From the NCBI RefSeq assembly GCF_000425165.1, contig NZ_AULG01000012.1:1-64000 (forward strand): DNA of 64,000 nt. Direction: 5' to 3'. Below are positions 56,105 to 64,000 of this stretch, piece by piece; positions within the stretch are counted from its first letter, which is position 1, and each line of letters starts with the position of its first letter. Both the position numbers and the translations under genes were made by a program. This stretch comes from Photobacterium halotolerans DSM 18316. Its GTDB lineage: Bacteria; Pseudomonadota; Gammaproteobacteria; Enterobacterales; Vibrionaceae. The notes under the pieces are model-generated. The model saw only the letters and a program-made list of their open reading frames with translations. It did no database searches and was not told the DNA's origin.

Positions 56105-57700
56105 TTAGCCGCCAATGTTGTAATAGGTCGCAGCGCCCGGACCGACCGGGATACCCAGTACAAACACCCAGACATAGAACATCAGGCTCCAGCCGACCAC
56201 GAAGACCATGGAATATGGCAGCATAGTGGCGATCAGGGTGCCCAGTCCCAGATTCTTCTGGTAACGGGTCGCCACCGCCAGAATCATACCGAAGTAGCTC
56301 ATCATAGGGGTGATGATATTGGTGACTGAGTCGCCGATACGGTACGCCGCCTGAATGGTTTCCGGCGCATAGCCGACCAGCATCAGCATAGGCACGAAGA
56401 TAGGTGCGGTCACGGCCCACTGTGCCGAGGCGGAACCTATCATCAGGTTGATGAAGCCACACATCAGGATAAAGGCGAAGAACAGCATTGGCCCGGTCAG
56501 ACCGATGGATTGCAGCATGTCTGCACCCGCCACGGCAAAGACCTGACCAAAGTTGGTCCACTTGAAGAATGCCACGAACTGGGCGGCAAAGAACACCAGG
56601 ACGATATACATACCCATGGACGACATGGAAGCTGACATTGCACTGATCACGTCGCGATCTGTCTTCATGGTGCCGACGACTTTACCGTACGCAAAGCCAG
56701 GGATGGCGAAGAACACAAAGATGAAAGCCACTATGCCTTTCAGGAAAGGCGAGCCCGCCACCAGACCGGTCTCAGGATGACGCAGGATGCCGTTCTCCGG
56801 CACGATAGTCAGTGCCAGCAGTACAGACACCGCCAGTGCTGCCAGACCGGCTACCTTCAGACCTTTCTTTTCCAGATCCGTCAGCGCGCCCATTCTGTCT
56901 TTGCCCAGATCGTCGCTGGCTTCCTCGACATTGTAAGTGCCCAGTTTCGGTTCCACAATTTTCTCGGTCACGAAGGCACCCATGATGGTGATCGCGAACG
57001 TTGACGCAAACATGAAGTACCAGTTCACTTCCGGGCCAACCTGGTAGGTCGGGTCAATCATTTGTGCTGCCGTTTGGGTAATCCCGGACAGCAGGGGATC
57101 CACTGTGCCCAGCAGCAGGTTCGCACTGTAGCCACCGGAGACACCGGCAAAAGCTGCGGCCAGACCCGCCAGCGGGTGACGACCCAGCGAGTGGAACAGC
57201 ATGGCGGCCAGTGGGATCAGCACCACATAGCCCAGCTCAGAAGCCGTATTGGAAATGATACCGGCAAACACCACCACCAGAGTCACCATGCGGCGGGAAG
57301 CGCCCATGACCAGGCCGCGCATTGCAGCAGAAAGTAAGCCAGAATATTCTGCAATCGCGACGCCCAGCATAGCGACCAGCACGGTGCCCAGCGGGGCAAA
57401 GCCAGTGAAGTTTTTCACCAGATTCGCCACGATCATTTGCAGACCTTCGGCGTTCATCAGGCTGATAACGTGGATCATGCCGTCGGCGGCCCGTCCCGGG
57501 GCGCCTTCCGGGCGCGGGTCTGGCACTGAAACGCCAAAGTAGCCGGCAATGCCGGAAGCAATCAGTATTGCCAGGCTGAACAGGGCAAAAAGGGTGATTG
57601 GGTGTGGCAGCAGGTTACCCAGCCACTCAACGGTATCCAGAAAACGCGTAAAGAGCGTTTTTTTGGTATTCAACTGTTTTTGTGAAGCACTCGAATGCAT
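56105..57700 (-). CDS. AbgT-family transporter
   Basis: A 531-residue membrane protein with about eleven spans, of the p-aminobenzoyl-glutamate transporter family. LLPHPITLFALFSLAILIAS near the N-terminus and MMSYFGMILAVATRYQKNLG near the C-terminus are typical. Family members import p-aminobenzoyl-glutamate or export sulfonamides. GGAGGT precedes the ATG at 57700 by 4 bases; an ATG four codons earlier overlaps that site. Confidence 0.93.
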   Translation of the reverse strand: MHSSASQKQLNTKKTLFTRFLDTVEWLGNLLPHPITLFALFSLAILIASGIAGYFGVSVPDPRPEGAPGRAADGMIHVISLMNAEGLQMIVANLVKNFTGFAPLGTVLVAMLGVAIAEYSGLLSAAMRGLVMGASRRMVTLVVVFAGIISNTASELGYVVLIPLAAMLFHSLGRHPLAGLAAAFAGVSGGYSANLLLGTVDPLLSGITQTAAQMIDPTYQVGPEVNWYFMFASTFAITIMGAFVTEKIVEPKLGTYNVEEASDDLGKDRMGALTDLEKKGLKVAGLAALAVSVLLALTIVPENGILRHPETGLVAGSPFLKGIVAFIFVFFAIPGFAYGKVVGTMKTDRDVISAMSASMSSMGMYIVLVFFAAQFVAFFKWTNFGQVFAVAGADMLQSIGLTGPMLFFAFILMCGFINLMIGSASAQWAVTAPIFVPMLMLVGYAPETIQAAYRIGDSVTNIITPMMSYFGMILAVATRYQKNLGLGTLIATMLPYSMVFVVGWSLMFYVWVFVLGIPVGPGAATYYNIGG

Positions 57701-58176
57701 CACGACCTCCATTCTTACGTCATGTACCCGTCAATGGGCATCTTTTGTCGGTGCGGGAGGTTACGCTATTGTTAATGTCAGAAACAAGACAAAAGTGTGT
57801 ATAAATGTTTCTGTTGTGTATTTTATGACTGCTGATTTAGCTTTTTGCTGGTTTTTTATGTTTATTTTTATCTGATCTGTGGGTCAATTTACTTTATATA
57901 TGCCCTGAGTTGACTAGATAGGTGGGTGGTGTTGGCGGTACTTAGCCAGTTCTGTGCCGTCTTGGCGGATGTAACAGGTGTTTTTTGTGATTCACTTCTC
58001 GTTTTTGCGCTGAACTAATAAAACATCATTCAAATTATCAATTTGATAACATACTGAGAAGCGTCTGCCTTTAGTTTGTGTGGACGGCATGCCGGTGAGG
58101 GATGGACAAATTCTGATCAGACAACTCATGACGTTTTAGTATTGAAAGGATGGTGGTAACAAGTGAAGGAGTTCTC
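57701..58176. other. 476-base AT-rich divergent promoter region
   Basis: No gene. The region between AbgT and the acyltransferase is AT-rich with T-runs at about 57760-57900. It must hold both divergent promoters; none was pinned down. Confidence 0.4.
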
Positions 58177-59181
58177 ATGCGGGAAAAAATAGTCTTTGTC
58201 GACTTACTGCGCTGTGTTGCCGCCACAGCTGTGGTTGTGATTCATGTGTTAGGGCCTTACCGTGAACTGATCGGGCTGATCCCGGACCATGCCTGGATAA
58301 CCGCGGTCAGCTATAACAGCTTCAGCCGTTGGGCGGTGCCTGTCTTTATCATGATCAGCGGCGCACTGATGCTGACAGACACCCGGCCGTTTGAGTTTGG
58401 CTATTATGTCCGGCGGCGGCTGGGCAAGGTATTGATCCCCTTTCTGGTGTGGTCGGTGTTTTATGCGTTTTTTTCAGGCCTGACCTTAGACGGCTATCAG
58501 AGCAGTACCGCGATGGCGACACTGGCTAACATGCCAGAGCATGAAACCTATTATCACCTGGGCTTTTTCTACTACTTTCTGCCTTTGTATCTGGTGATGC
58601 CGTTTTTGCAGGCGTGGGTGAGGCGGGCTGATCCCACGGCAGTGAAAGGGGTGACGCTGGTGTGGATACTGCTGACGGCTTTGTTTTTGTTTCACATCGA
58701 CGGCCCCTGGAGCCACCAGTTGGTGCTTTACAGCGGGTATTTGCTGTTGGGCTACTGTCTTTATCGTTATTCCTGGCCGACCCTGGGCTGGTTACTGCCC
58801 CTGGGCGTAGCGGGGTTGTTACTGACGGATTATATGGTACTCAGCCAGAGCTTTGCGGCGGGTGAATATACTGTGGGCCGCTGGCTGTCTTACAAAACTC
58901 TGAATACTGTGCTCATCGCTGCGATGGTATTTATGGTGTGCCGTTATATTGCCGATCGCCTCAGTGAAGAGACGCTTGCCAAGCTGGCTTTTGTGAGCCG
59001 CTACAGTCTGGGTATTTACCTGCTGCACCCGATTTTTCTGTGGCCGGTCAGGGCGTTTGATTGGTACTTTATTCACCCTGTTGTGATGATACCCTTCTGG
59101 ACTCTGGTGGCTGGCGGCCTTGCTTTGCTGGCGAGCTGGCTGCTGAGCCGTCACCGGCTGATGGCCTGGCTGGTGCCCTGA
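58177..59181 (+). CDS. Acyltransferase family 3 membrane protein
   Basis: A 334-residue protein with about ten spans, starting VFVDLLRCVAATAVVVIHVL, in which the His of VVIHV is the conserved catalytic residue. YVRRRLGKVLIPFLVWSV is a further family motif. It resembles WecH-type O-acetyltransferases that act on surface polysaccharides; the acceptor is unknown. AAGGAG lies 5 bases before the ATG at 58177. Confidence 0.9.
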   Translation: MREKIVFVDLLRCVAATAVVVIHVLGPYRELIGLIPDHAWITAVSYNSFSRWAVPVFIMISGALMLTDTRPFEFGYYVRRRLGKVLIPFLVWSVFYAFFSGLTLDGYQSSTAMATLANMPEHETYYHLGFFYYFLPLYLVMPFLQAWVRRADPTAVKGVTLVWILLTALFLFHIDGPWSHQLVLYSGYLLLGYCLYRYSWPTLGWLLPLGVAGLLLTDYMVLSQSFAAGEYTVGRWLSYKTLNTVLIAAMVFMVCRYIADRLSEETLAKLAFVSRYSLGIYLLHPIFLWPVRAFDWYFIHPVVMIPFWTLVAGGLALLASWLLSRHRLMAWLVP

Positions 59182-59212
59182 TGACACCGTCTTACTGACG
59201 TGGCGACATTTG

Positions 59213-59542
59213 TCAGCGTTTCAGTGCAAAGTGCAGAAATCGCCGGCCCCGGTAGGTCAGGATACCTGCATCACCGGCATTCAGGGCGTGGAAATAGTGC
59301 GGTCCGATCTGGAAATCACGTTTGGGGCCGCCTGTTACCGGCTGGACATACAGCCAGTATTCCTCACTGTCGCCGCCTGACTGAGTGTTGTCGAGAGCGA
59401 CACTCTGTTTATCGAGTATCAGCACCTCTATTGTCTTTTCTATCGCCGCGTTGCCCGACAGATGACGGCGGTAGATGTAAGTGAATGAGGCGACAGCAAC
59501 AACAAGCAACACCAGAAGAATCAGAAAAGGGGTAACGGGCAT
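59213..59542 (-). CDS. DUF2500-family membrane-anchored protein
   Basis: A 109-residue protein with one N-terminal membrane helix (FLILLVLLVVAVASFTYIY) and a small beta-rich domain (GDAGILTYRGRRFLHF). It fits DUF2500 (YhhM-like), of unknown function. AAGGAG 6 bases ahead supports the ATG at 59542 over an upstream reading. In E. coli yhhM is near rsmD, which is also found a few kb away here. Confidence 0.8.
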   Translation of the reverse strand: MPVTPFLILLVLLVVAVASFTYIYRRHLSGNAAIEKTIEVLILDKQSVALDNTQSGGDSEEYWLYVQPVTGGPKRDFQIGPHYFHALNAGDAGILTYRGRRFLHFALKR

Positions 59543-59692
59543 AGCAGGCTCCTTAGGTAACTGCCCGCTATTATGCTTGAGTGTGTAGCGGGTTGTCTGT
59601 GACAGAATGCGGCTATGGTGAGATCGCTGCCGGTAGATTTGCAACTGGCTGATCTCCTTGTAAGGTTAAAGAAGAAGTGTGTAGCAGGAGAG

Positions 59693-60064
59693 ATGTGGGT
59701 GTCAGAAATTGAATTAGTGGTGAGCCGGAGCCGGCGCCTCGAGCATTTGCTGCGGCACCATTATCATGCGGAAGGAAAAGGGCTGCATCAGTTAATTACC
59801 AGCTGTGAAGAGCGTTTGCCTCACGAGATCATCCCGACCCTGCGTTATGTGGCCACCATACGCAATAAAGTGGTGCATGAGGAAGGATTTAGCCTGGATG
59901 ACAGTCGTCGCTTTCGCCGGGCCTGCCAGGCGTGCGAAAAAGAGCTGACGCCCCGCAGTGCGCGCAGGGTGTGGGCGGTTGCCGTTTTGTTGGTGCTGGG
60001 CATGACCGCCCTGGCGCTGTGGTTTTATTCAAACAATTGGCACCATATCAAGCTGGATCCGTAA
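59693..60064 (+). CDS. HEPN/DUF4145-like protein with a C-terminal membrane anchor
   Basis: A protein of about 123 residues. An all-helical domain contains ATIRNKVVHEEGF, an R-x4-H pattern of HEPN proteins, followed by one C-terminal membrane helix (VWAVAVLLVLGMTALALWFY). The start is unsure: AGGAG lies 2 bases before ATG 59693 and 8 before GTG 59699. HEPN domains are often RNases or nucleotide-binding scaffolds; activity here is not shown. Confidence 0.7.
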   Translation: MWVSEIELVVSRSRRLEHLLRHHYHAEGKGLHQLITSCEERLPHEIIPTLRYVATIRNKVVHEEGFSLDDSRRFRRACQACEKELTPRSARRVWAVAVLLVLGMTALALWFYSNNWHHIKLDP

Positions 60065-60090
60065 CGGATGGCGCATGATAGCGACAAAAT

Positions 60091-60117
60091 AAAAAAGGTG
60101 CCTCAGGCACCTTTTTT
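60091..60117. terminator. Bidirectional terminator
   Basis: AAAAAAGGTGCCT and AGGCACCTTTTTT form a stem around a short centre. T-runs on both sides serve the HEPN-like gene and the small gene on the other strand. Confidence 0.9.
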
Positions 60118-60139
60118 ATTGGCTAATTTTATCTTTTGC

Positions 60140-60220
60140 TTAATAAAGCACAGGCAGCAACATGAGACCGGCGACGACGGCGATCATGACAAGCCCTTGT
60201 TTTTGGGAAGGTGATAACAT
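60140..60220 (-). CDS. 26-residue small membrane protein
   Basis: A short frame coding MLSPSQKQGLVMIAVVAGLM then LLPVLY. After a short polar head the rest is one hydrophobic helix. CAGGAG lies 9 bases before the ATG, and a terminator follows 23 bases behind the stop, so it looks like a complete gene. It resembles the many small single-span proteins known in E. coli, but no specific family is recognised. Confidence 0.65.
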   Translation of the reverse strand: MLSPSQKQGLVMIAVVAGLMLLPVLY

Positions 60221-61033
60221 AGTTATAGGCTCCTGTTATGTTGCTGGAAAATTTGTTAAGAAAAGAATAGCACTTTTTTTATCGCCTGATCAAAGGAAGA
60301 GTGTGATATTTAGCAATAAATTTACTTTTAGTTGTCATGAAATCCCTTTGTTGATGACATTTGGCTGCTGAAAATGGTGAGGTCAAAAAACAATCTGATT
60401 GGGTTGTTAAGTTTTAATTTTCTTTTAAGTATCTGATTATTTTGTTTTTTTAATGGCTTTGTGTTTTTGTTTTTATCCGTGTTTAAGTTCTTCTTGTGGT
60501 TTTGTGCTCTGGCGGCGTCTGGCGTTAGTTACCATTGTTTTTCGTGATAAAACTAAAGAAAACCGGTTCAGGTATACAGCCGGGTCAGGTTTTTGCATAC
60601 GATTTGCGTTATTAATCGACATTCAGCGCTTGGTAACTGCGTGGGTGTCCGATATGAGGGTTGAAGGCTGCTCTGATCTGTTATTGGTGCTGTAATTTGG
60701 TTTATCTTTTTGTTTTTAATGTATTTTTATTTTTATTTTGAACGGGGGTTCTATCCGATTTCTTTGCTTGATACGCTAAACTAAAGCGGTATTTAGCGCG
60801 TTAGTACGAGCCTGGCGGTTTTGGCAGCGGAAGCGCATGGTTTTTGTTCCCAGGCAGGGAATCGCAGCCATAGCATTGAACGAAAAGGAATAAAAGTGGC
60901 GGTAAAGGAATAAGTTATATGAAAGTGTGATGGATCACAGAGGTGAGAATTGACCGGGTTTCTGGCCTATCTGAGCTAGACAAACTGTGTTTGCTTTTTA
61001 CACTGTCACAGCTTTGATAACTCGGGTGAACGT
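60221..61033. other. 813-base AT-rich gene-poor region
   Basis: No convincing gene. A frame at 60453-60695 has poor composition and no ribosome site. T-runs abound at 60380-60480 and 60700-60750. The region 60770-60880 is less AT-rich and could hold a small RNA or a promoter for yhhN, which cannot be decided here. Confidence 0.4.
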
Positions 61034-61660
61034 ATGTGGGTCTGGTTAGCCGTCTCTTTTTCTGCTTTGTTACATATCAATGCCGCTTACCGCGGTCCGC
61101 AGTGGCAGTTTTATTTGTTTAAACCGCTGACGATTGTCTTGCTGCTGGCAACGATCCTGCAGTTTGGCCAAAGTGATGGCTATCAGCAATGGATCATTGC
61201 CGGTCTGCTGTGCTCGGTTGCCGGGGACATTTTTCTTATGTTGCCCAAAGACAAGTTTGTGCCGGGCCTGACCAGTTTCTTGCTGGCGCACATAGTGTAT
61301 TCACTGGCCTTCTGGAATGAGCTGTCCGGCTCGATTGTCTGGTGGCTGCCTGCCTTGCTGATGGGGGCCGGGATTATCGTCTATCTGCTGTTGCTGCCGT
61401 CGCTGGGCCGGTTGGCTCTGCCGGTCGGTGTCTATATAGGGGTGATTTTGCAAATGACCTGGGCGGCGGGTGAGTACTGGCTGACGACCCGCACAGGTGC
61501 CGGCCTGGCCGCATTTGCCGGGGCGCTGGTATTTCTGGTCTCTGATACCTTGCTGGCCCTGGATCGGTTCAGAGGCCATTTCAGAGCAGCCACCGGCAGT
61601 ATCATGACCACCTATTATCTTGCCCAGTCGCTCTTAGTGGTCAGTGTGCTGCTACGCTGA
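61034..61660 (+). CDS. YhhN-family (lysoplasmalogenase-like) membrane protein
   Basis: A 208-residue protein with about eight spans of the YhhN/TMEM86 family: FKPLTIVLLLATIL, AGDIFLMLPKDKFVPGL and VFLVSDTLLALDRF, whose Asp residues are conserved. Human members hydrolyse lysoplasmalogens; the bacterial role is less certain. It is followed by a small gene 22 bases on and lies near rsmD. Confidence 0.9.
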   Translation: MWVWLAVSFSALLHINAAYRGPQWQFYLFKPLTIVLLLATILQFGQSDGYQQWIIAGLLCSVAGDIFLMLPKDKFVPGLTSFLLAHIVYSLAFWNELSGSIVWWLPALLMGAGIIVYLLLLPSLGRLALPVGVYIGVILQMTWAAGEYWLTTRTGAGLAAFAGALVFLVSDTLLALDRFRGHFRAATGSIMTTYYLAQSLLVVSVLLR

Positions 61661-61682
61661 TGATAAAGAGAAGAGGTGGGTA

Positions 61683-62006
61683 ATGGCAGCTAGCTGGCAA
61701 CAGATCTACCGGGCGGGCAACAGCCTTGAAGCGCATACCCTGAAAGGACTGCTGGAACATGCCGGTTTGGCGGTGCGTCTGACCGGGGAAAATCTCGGGG
61801 CGGCTGCCGGGGAATTACCGGCGGATGTGGTACAGGTGACAGTCTGGGTATCGGCACAGGATGCATTCCAGGCGCGCCAGTTACTCGCCGGGTACGAGAA
61901 GGATAATCAGCGGCGCTGGCGGTGCGTGTCCTGCGGCGAAGAGAACGAAGGCCAGTTCGACTGGTGCTGGCAATGCGGCACCGATAAACCCGAGACCGAG
62001 CGCTGA
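61683..62006 (+). CDS. DUF2007-domain protein with zinc ribbon
   Basis: A 107-residue protein. The DUF2007 domain (about 1-75) begins WQQIYRAGNSLEAHTLKGLL and has the signature of PII-like signalling folds. The C-terminus holds a zinc ribbon (CVSCGEENEGQFDWCWQCG, four cysteines). Function unknown. GAGG lies 6 bases before the ATG at 61683. Probably co-transcribed with yhhN (22-base gap). Confidence 0.85.
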   Translation: MAASWQQIYRAGNSLEAHTLKGLLEHAGLAVRLTGENLGAAAGELPADVVQVTVWVSAQDAFQARQLLAGYEKDNQRRWRCVSCGEENEGQFDWCWQCGTDKPETER

Positions 62007-62029
62007 ATCAATAAATTAATGAATCAACG

Positions 62030-62052
62030 AAGGGCGCCGTCTGGGCGCCCTT
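62030..62052. terminator. Possible terminator hairpin
   Basis: AAGGGCGCC and GGCGCCCTT form a 9-bp stem with a GTCTG loop between convergent genes. The T-tract is weak on both strands. Confidence 0.5.
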
Positions 62053-62065
62053 GCCGTGAGCTTTT

Positions 62066-62332
62066 TTACACCATGTGCTTGCGGCGAATATCCAGCAGCG
62101 CAAAGATGCCGAAAATCAGTATCGACCATTTTTCCCAGCGACTCAGAGACAGTTTGTCACCAAAGGCACCGAGGAAAATCAGCATTTGCAGGCCGTGCAT
62201 CGCCAGCAGAAACGCCGTCATGATATACAGTGCGATCGCCGCCACACCCGGAAAAGGGTGGAACAGGTTCAGCAAAAGCACCGCCCAGACAAATCCGATC
62301 GCCACTTTCGCCAGTAAAATCAGCGCTTTCAT
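62066..62332 (-). CDS. yhhL: DUF1145-family membrane protein YhhL
   Basis: An 88-residue protein with three hydrophobic segments (LILLAKVAIGFVWAVLLLN; AIALYIMTAFLLAMHGLQML; WSILIFGIFALLDIRR). It matches the YhhL/DUF1145 family of unknown function. Its ATG overlaps the rsmD stop by four bases (ATGA), so the two are translationally coupled, the same pairing as in E. coli. Confidence 0.88.
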   Translation of the reverse strand: MKALILLAKVAIGFVWAVLLLNLFHPFPGVAAIALYIMTAFLLAMHGLQMLIFLGAFGDKLSLSRWEKWSILIFGIFALLDIRRKHMV

Positions 62333-62934
62333 ATTTCCTCTCTTTGATACAGGCGGTAGCAAACTTGTCCCGCCGATTTTTCTTTGATGAGCTGCCAGTG
62401 TTCGGGCGTATCAGGCAGCCCCAGTTCCTTTTCCGCTTCCAGATAAATCAGGGCTTGCGGGGCCAGCCAGCCATTGCTTTCCAGCAGACGAATCACCTCC
62501 GGCAGCATGTCGCGCCGAAAAGGCGGATCAATAAACACCAGATCAAAAGCCGACCCCGGTTTATTGAGGAAAGCCAGGCTGTCCGTCTGATGCAGCTCGG
62601 CTTTGTCGGTTGCCAGTGTGTCCAGGTTACGCTTCAGCTGACTGGCGGCTTGGGTGTCGAGCTCCAGCAGCGTCAGGTGCTCCGCACCACGGGATAAGGC
62701 TTCAAGGCCAAGGCTGCCGCTGCCGGCAAAAAGATCCAGACATCGTGAGCCGTGGATATCCGGCGCCAGCCAGTTAAAAACGGTTTCTTTGACACGGTCG
62801 GTTGTCGGGCGTAACCCGGCAACATCGTGGACCGGCAGTTTACGTCCTCGCCAGCGGCCACTGATGATACGCACAAAGCCTGCCTGGCTGGGCGGGTTAG
62901 CTTTGTGTCCGGAATGCGTCTTACGTCTAGTCAT
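62329..62934 (-). CDS. rsmD: 16S rRNA (guanine-966-N2)-methyltransferase RsmD
   Basis: A 201-residue methyltransferase. The SAM motif is CLDLFAGSGSLGLEALSRGA (about residues 64-83) and the catalytic motif is FDLVFIDPPF. The N-terminus GFVRIISGRWRGRKLPV is typical. It methylates G966 of 16S rRNA during 30S assembly. It is divergent from ftsY, the usual arrangement. Confidence 0.95.
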   Translation of the reverse strand: MTRRKTHSGHKANPPSQAGFVRIISGRWRGRKLPVHDVAGLRPTTDRVKETVFNWLAPDIHGSRCLDLFAGSGSLGLEALSRGAEHLTLLELDTQAASQLKRNLDTLATDKAELHQTDSLAFLNKPGSAFDLVFIDPPFRRDMLPEVIRLLESNGWLAPQALIYLEAEKELGLPDTPEHWQLIKEKSAGQVCYRLYQREEI

Positions 62935-63115
62935 ACATTTCTTCGACCGTAGAGAAAGTGGTAGTATACATGGGCCTGATTATCTTTGTGTTTGTTCCTT
63001 GTTACCCTGGCGATTGGTTATGTTCGCCAGGCACACTAAGCTGGCAAGCCCAAAGATAAACAGGCCCTTTATTTTCAGGCCGTAAATTGTACCAATCAAT
63101 GTCTAGGATTTGCCA

Positions 63116-64000
63116 ATGGCAGAAAAAAAGAAGCGCGGATTATTTTCATGGCTGGGGTTTGGTGAAGAAGAACAAACCGAGCAAAAAGAACAGCATAAGC
63201 CGCAAGAAGAGGCCGTAGAGCCGGAACAGGCTCAGGATGCCGTCACTGAGACACAAACGCAGTCTGCTTCTACAGAGGACTCGGTTCCGCCTCATCAGGA
63301 CATGGCGGAGGCGGAAGCCCCGCTGACGCACCGCGACGCCGAGCCCGAGTTGCCCGAGCAGAGTGCGCATCTGGATGTTGAGGCAGATACTCAGATCCGG
63401 CCGGTAGAAGAAGATGCACAGCCACAAAGCCAGCAAGCAGCGGCTGAACCGGCCCTTGTTTCTGAGGAGCCGGCGGTGCAGGAAAAACCGCAGCGCGAGG
63501 GTTTCTTTGCCCGGCTGATGAAAGGGCTGAAGAAAACCCGCAATAATCTGGGGGCTGGCTTCTTCGGTTTATTCCGGGGCAAGCAGATTGATGATGATCT
63601 GTTTGAAGAGCTGGAAGAGCAGCTGCTGGTGGCGGATGTCGGCATGGACACCACGCTCAAGATTATCGAAAACCTGACCGAAAAAGCCGACCGCAAACAG
63701 CTCAAAGACGGCGAGGCCCTGTACGGTCTGCTGAAAGACGAGCTGAGTGAGATGCTGGCCAAAGTCGAGCAGCCACTGGTGATTGATACCAGCCACAAGC
63801 CTTATGTGATTTTAATGGTGGGCGTCAATGGCGTGGGTAAAACTACCACGATCGGCAAGCTGGCCAAGCAATTTCAGCAGCAGGGTCTGTCTGTGATGCT
63901 GGCCGCCGGAGATACCTTCCGGGCCGCGGCGGTCGAGCAGCTGCAGGTGTGGGGCGATCGTAATAACGTGCCTGTGGTCGCCCAGCATACCGGTGCCGAC
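63116..64000 (+). CDS. ftsY: Signal recognition particle receptor FtsY (5' part)
   Basis: The first 295 codons of ftsY; the frame stays open to the window end. It begins MAEKKKRGLFSWLGFG, then a long acidic, low-complexity A domain (about 20-125) typical of enteric FtsY. The N domain follows (FFARLMKGLKKTRNNLGAGF), then the GTPase G1 motif VGVNGVGKTTTIGKL (about 237-251) and AAGDTFRAAAVEQL (G2). FtsY receives SRP-ribosome complexes at the membrane. AGGA lies 7 bases ahead of the start. The remaining G motifs lie outside the window. Confidence 0.97.
   Translation, partial: MAEKKKRGLFSWLGFGEEEQTEQKEQHKPQEEAVEPEQAQDAVTETQTQSASTEDSVPPHQDMAEAEAPLTHRDAEPELPEQSAHLDVEADTQIRPVEEDAQPQSQQAAAEPALVSEEPAVQEKPQREGFFARLMKGLKKTRNNLGAGFFGLFRGKQIDDDLFEELEEQLLVADVGMDTTLKIIENLTEKADRKQLKDGEALYGLLKDELSEMLAKVEQPLVIDTSHKPYVILMVGVNGVGKTTTIGKLAKQFQQQGLSVMLAAGDTFRAAAVEQLQVWGDRNNVPVVAQHTGAD

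Noticed and set aside
60453..60695. 80-codon frame in the gene-poor interval
   Set aside because: No ribosome site, unusual composition rich in Cys and Phe, and no conserved motif; kept only as part of the gap description.

Overview
The window is chromosomal DNA of a gammaproteobacterium of the family Vibrionaceae, most likely a Photobacterium-like species. This rests on recognisable proteins close to the Vibrio/Photobacterium type (494-residue IlvC, Rep, Rho, UspB, FtnA, PrlC, Fre), on gene order (ilvY/ilvC next to a VexRAB-type efflux locus, rep and cytochrome c5; uspA-ftnA-uspB; rsmD next to ftsY), and on a repetitive tRNA array, which is common in Photobacterium. Base composition is near 50% GC, with AT-rich gaps around 26.4-26.9 kb, 57.7-58.2 kb and 60.2-61.0 kb. 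No phage, insertion sequence, plasmid gene or CRISPR array was seen.

Layout. 1-0.9 kb: the end of an rRNA operon (23S 3' end, 5S, tRNA-Asp). 1.0-4.8 kb: ilvC and divergent ilvY, with a divergent S-adenosylhomocysteine-hydrolase-like gene behind ilvY. 4.8-12.8 kb: ubiK, an RND efflux operon with its TetR repressor and a perfect operator palindrome, rep helicase, cytochrome c5. 13.0-14.05 kb: a tRNA array (Arg, His, Pro, His, Pro) littered with tRNA-Pro fragments and duplicated spacers. 14.6-20.1 kb: a four-gene peptide ABC importer. 20.6-26.4 kb: a YjiH-type membrane protein, a TraF-like outer-membrane protein, a PixA/AidA-type protein, the MdtJI polyamine exporter pair and a LysR regulator. 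26.9-30.7 kb: a compact biosynthetic locus made of an adenylation-carrier-reductase enzyme and a methyltransferase, the best candidate here for an undescribed pathway. 30.9-48.7 kb: conserved housekeeping genes (gor, rlmJ, prlC, gppA, rhlB, trxA, rho, ubiD, a ferredoxin, fre, stress proteins, ferritin). 48.9-54.7 kb: an aldehyde dehydrogenase-TetR pair with an operator, DTW and EVE proteins, a duplicated 116-bp repeat, yigL and pldB. 54.8-64.0 kb: an EAL-HDOD protein, an AbgT transporter, an acyltransferase, several small membrane proteins (one of 26 residues), yhhN, yhhL, rsmD and the 5' part of ftsY, which runs off the window.

How the genes work together. Several short operons are clear from spacing: ilvY with the SAHH-like gene (10 bp), vexR-vexA-vexB, the peptide importer, mdtJ-mdtI (ATGA overlap), NRPS-like gene with methyltransferase (51 bp), rhlB-gppA, ubiD-ferredoxin-fre, calB-tetR, pldB-yigL, and rsmD-yhhL (ATGA overlap). 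Many convergent pairs share a bidirectional terminator hairpin. All calls were made by reading the sequence; no database search was run.
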